DNA from: an uncultured Bacteroidales bacterium
Lineage (GTDB): Bacteria > Bacteroidota > Bacteroidia > Bacteroidales > Muribaculaceae
NCBI GenBank assembly: GCA_900544535.1
Contig: UQVH01000033.1
Span: 1 to 17,706 of the forward strand
Direction of reading: 5' to 3'
Length of the DNA stretch: 17,706 nucleotides
The translations under genes and the position numbers were made by a program. Shown piece by piece: positions 16,096 to 17,706 of the stretch. Position 1 is the first letter of the stretch. Each line of letters begins with the position of its first letter. Under the pieces are notes generated by a model. That model worked only from the letters and a program-made list of their open reading frames with translations, searched no databases and was not told the DNA's origin.

Positions 16096-16123
16096 AAGCC
16101 GCGCCTGATTGGGTGCGGCTTTT
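16096..16123 (+). terminator. Intrinsic terminator after tRNA-Arg
   Basis: Bases 16097-16105 pair with 16112-16120 (nine pairs, one G-U) with a loop of six bases and a short T run after it. It begins six bases after the tRNA and ends right at the stop codon of the convergent recombinase gene, so it should insulate the tRNA transcript from that gene. Confidence 0.85.
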
Positions 16124-17497
16124 CTATTCTATGGCATCCACCATCTCGCGTTTGAGGTCTGAGTCGATCTCGCGGTAGCGCGCGAAGGCATGGCTGCCGG
16201 GAGAGTGTCCGCTGAGTTCGCTTACCAAATTCTGATCTTTGAATTTCTTGTAGATATTTCCGATAAAGGTACGCCGTGCCATGTGTGAGCTCCCCACCTC
16301 ATAAAGTCGGCGGCATTCAGCCTCGCGCGTCAGTGGATTGATCACCAGAACCTTCCGGTCGATTCCTGCAAGCCTTAGTATTTCTTTGATCGCTGCATTA
16401 TAGCTGACTTTAGTGAACATTTTGGGGAACAGACCGGCTCCGCCGGTTCCGTCATATCGGCGCAACAGTCTTTCGGCAGTCTGATTCAAAGGCACTCTGA
16501 TAGTTTTCGGATGACCCTCGCGTGTTTTGCGGGCCACATATATCAGTTCGCCATTCACTATATTGTCGCGTGTAAACCTCATAAGATCTGACACACGGCA
16601 ACCTACGCAACACTGGAACACAAAAATATCCCTCTGCAATGCAAGCGCCGGACAGTCCGACAGATCGGCATCCTGAACCCGGTGGCGCTCCTCAAGAGTG
16701 AGGTAGACCGGAGTCCCGTAGACATTCTGACTCCCGGTGTATGAATCAAACGGATTCTCGTGAAGACGCCGCGTCTTCACACCCCATTTCATTACCGATT
16801 TCAGAAGTTTCATCCGGTCGTTGACTGTGTTCTGACTCTTTGGTCGTGTACGTCCCTCACGCCCGTCACCGGAAGCTATGCGCGGATAACGGCGGACCCA
16901 CATATCCTCTTTCAACATGAAATTTTCAAAAGCCCGCAGACTGCTTTCGTCAAGAAGCTCCACAGTCAGCCTGAAACGAACCACATGCAGACGTCTGAAT
17001 TCTTCGAAGCGAGCCACGGATCTGCGCATCAGCGCATAGCCCGTGGTCCGGCTCTCGGAAGAGCCGATCGATGCTGTCGCCTCCATGAAATCGTCGATCA
17101 GTCCGACGACCTCCGTCCGTTGTGCCTCCTGTCGCGGACGTTCACTCTCATTGAACATGTCGATTGTCTCCGCCAGCCATTTGCGGCCGATTCCTTTCCC
17201 GCGAACCATGAAATAGCATTCCTCCACATAATCCATCATTCTTCTGAGGCGTGATCTTTCAACCGGCGCTTTTTCAAGCCATCCGTCACCTGTTCCGTCA
17301 ATGCGGCTGACGGTAATAAAATTTCGACTGTTCCCGGAGCGGTCCGACATATCATCACTTCCCGCATCAACATAGTGAGGGTCCATCCACACATTTGTCG
17401 AAGCCTGCTGGTCGACTTTACCGCAGCGGAAACGCAATGACAGCCCGACCTTTCCGCGGCTGTTGGGCCTGCTGCCCACATAAATCTGAAACCTCAT
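16124..17497 (-). CDS. Tyrosine recombinase / site-specific integrase
   Basis: The chosen start at 17497 gives 457 residues beginning MRFQIYVGSRPNSRGK, typical of Bacteroidales integrases; an open frame 31 codons longer exists, but its extra part looks non-coding. Domains: an N-terminal beta-rich DNA-binding region (about 1-40), a helical core-binding region (about 130-250) and the catalytic domain (about 265-450). All catalytic residues are visible: Arg301 (GCRVSDL), Lys324 (RKTREGH), His405 and Arg408 (HMARR), His431 (SGHSP) and nucleophile Tyr441 (ARYREID), so it should be active. It lies between a tRNA-Arg gene, towards which it reads, and a 55-bp inverted repeat about 155 bp upstream of its start. 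It could be the integrase of an element inserted at the tRNA or an invertase acting on the nearby repeats. The length is closer to mobile-element integrases than to the roughly 300-residue invertases. No promoter could be assigned. Confidence 0.92.
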   Translation of the reverse strand: MRFQIYVGSRPNSRGKVGLSLRFRCGKVDQQASTNVWMDPHYVDAGSDDMSDRSGNSRNFITVSRIDGTGDGWLEKAPVERSRLRRMMDYVEECYFMVRGKGIGRKWLAETIDMFNESERPRQEAQRTEVVGLIDDFMEATASIGSSESRTTGYALMRRSVARFEEFRRLHVVRFRLTVELLDESSLRAFENFMLKEDMWVRRYPRIASGDGREGRTRPKSQNTVNDRMKLLKSVMKWGVKTRRLHENPFDSYTGSQNVYGTPVYLTLEERHRVQDADLSDCPALALQRDIFVFQCCVGCRVSDLMRFTRDNIVNGELIYVARKTREGHPKTIRVPLNQTAERLLRRYDGTGGAGLFPKMFTKVSYNAAIKEILRLAGIDRKVLVINPLTREAECRRLYEVGSSHMARRTFIGNIYKKFKDQNLVSELSGHSPGSHAFARYREIDSDLKREMVDAIE

Positions 17498-17651
17498 AAT
17501 CAATCGTAAATCTAAATAAATGAGAACTAAGTGGTAAAGTAAGGAAAACATTGGCGTTTCCACGAAAATTTCCCCGCTTTTCCACGGCATATCCCCGAAT
17601 CACGAGGCGCCTGATACCCACAGAGTACTCTCACATCTACCTATTAGGTTT
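17498..17651. other. Spacer between the recombinase and the right inverted repeat
   Basis: No gene is seen. The segment holds the divergent upstream regions of the recombinase (reading left) and the edge gene (reading right). Near its right end ACCTATTAGGT (17639-17649) is palindromic around a central T. CTATTAGGTTTG (17641-17652, running one base into the repeat) recurs as CTATTAGGTATG at 17663-17674, 22 bases downstream, with one mismatch; the second copy ends in the start codon of the edge gene. Confidence 0.55.
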
Positions 17652-17652
17652 G
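17645..17652 (+). promoter_or_regulatory. Candidate -7 promoter box of the right-edge gene
   Basis: TAGGTTTG matches the Bacteroidota -7 consensus TAnnTTTG and lies 19 bases before the ATG at 17672, leaving a very short leader. No TTTG is found 19-21 bases upstream, so the box alone is weak evidence. The last G is the first base of the inverted repeat; the rest is outside it. The left end has TAATTTCG in the same place. Confidence 0.4.
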
Positions 17653-17706
17653 TATTACTTAACTATTAGGTATGAAAAAGCTGTTTCTACTACTGACGGC
17701 CCTTGT
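17652..17706. repeat. Right copy of the 55-bp terminal inverted repeat
   Basis: This is the exact reverse complement of bases 1-55. It contains a short leader and the first 35 bases of a gene reading out of the window. See the left copy for the length caveat. Confidence 0.97.
17672..17706 (+). CDS. Start of a secreted or outer-membrane protein gene (partial, runs off the right edge)
   Basis: The frame from ATG 17672 gives MKKLFLLLTAL before the window ends, the start of a signal peptide. It is identical to the gene start at the left edge because both lie in the inverted repeat. The product is probably exported, but nothing more can be said. A consensus-like -7 box (17645-17652) sits just upstream, unlike the altered box at the left edge, so if both are used this copy would be the better expressed one. 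Confidence 0.6.
   Translation, partial: MKKLFLLLTAL

Noticed and set aside
17498..17590. A longer recombinase start at 17590
   Set aside because: The 31 added residues are hydrophobic, do not resemble an integrase N-terminus and lie in AT-rich spacer DNA; the start at 17497 gives a typical beginning.
1..17706. CRISPR arrays, insertion sequences, rRNA genes
   Set aside because: I found no regularly spaced repeats, transposase genes or rRNA-like sequence.

Overview
The window looks like a chromosomal contig from a Bacteroidota bacterium, most likely order Bacteroidales (perhaps a Muribaculaceae-like gut commensal; the family-level guess is weak). The signs are Bacteroidota-type promoters (TTTG, a 20-base spacer, then TAnnTTTG) in front of the trp leader, queF and the tRNA, the gene order trpB-E-G-D-C-F-A, a DUF5715-type protein, a very long AsmA-like protein, a PorT-like outer-membrane barrel and a Bacteroidales-type tyrosine recombinase. 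No Shine-Dalgarno sites are obvious.

Layout. 1-713 is AT-rich and apparently non-coding, apart from the first 35 bases, which hold the start of a secreted-protein gene reading off the left edge. 714-950 is a trp promoter and attenuator: a 22-residue leader peptide with three Trp codons (two adjacent), an internal hairpin and a strong intrinsic terminator. 999-7474 is a complete tryptophan operon (trpBEGDCFA) that converts chorismate to tryptophan. 7519-7598 holds two interleaved inverted repeats and a second promoter. 7622-14995 is a run of six co-directional genes: queF and queC (7-deazaguanine/queuosine pathway), a membrane-anchored DUF5715/M15-like protein, an AsmA-like protein, a HAD phosphatase and aroB, a shikimate enzyme upstream of chorismate. 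15014-15067 is a terminator hairpin shared with the convergent outer-membrane barrel gene (complement 15089-15844). 15962-16123 holds a promoter, a tRNA-Arg(ACG) and its terminator. 16124-17497 (complement) is an intact tyrosine recombinase.

The two ends of the window are a perfect 55-bp inverted repeat. At each edge it carries the start of the same signal-peptide gene (MKKLFLLLTAL...) reading outward, and the repeat edge falls on the last base of a possible -7 promoter box. With a tyrosine recombinase starting about 155 bp from the right copy, this is the most unusual signal here: either a recombinase-linked inversion/phase-variation locus controlling surface proteins, or an assembly break at a multicopy gene family. 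The exact 55-bp length equals a common assembler k-mer, so the true repeat probably continues outside the window. The rest is mainly housekeeping biosynthesis. The trp attenuator and a tRNA-Arg with apparent compensatory changes at two tertiary pairs are the other points worth a second look.
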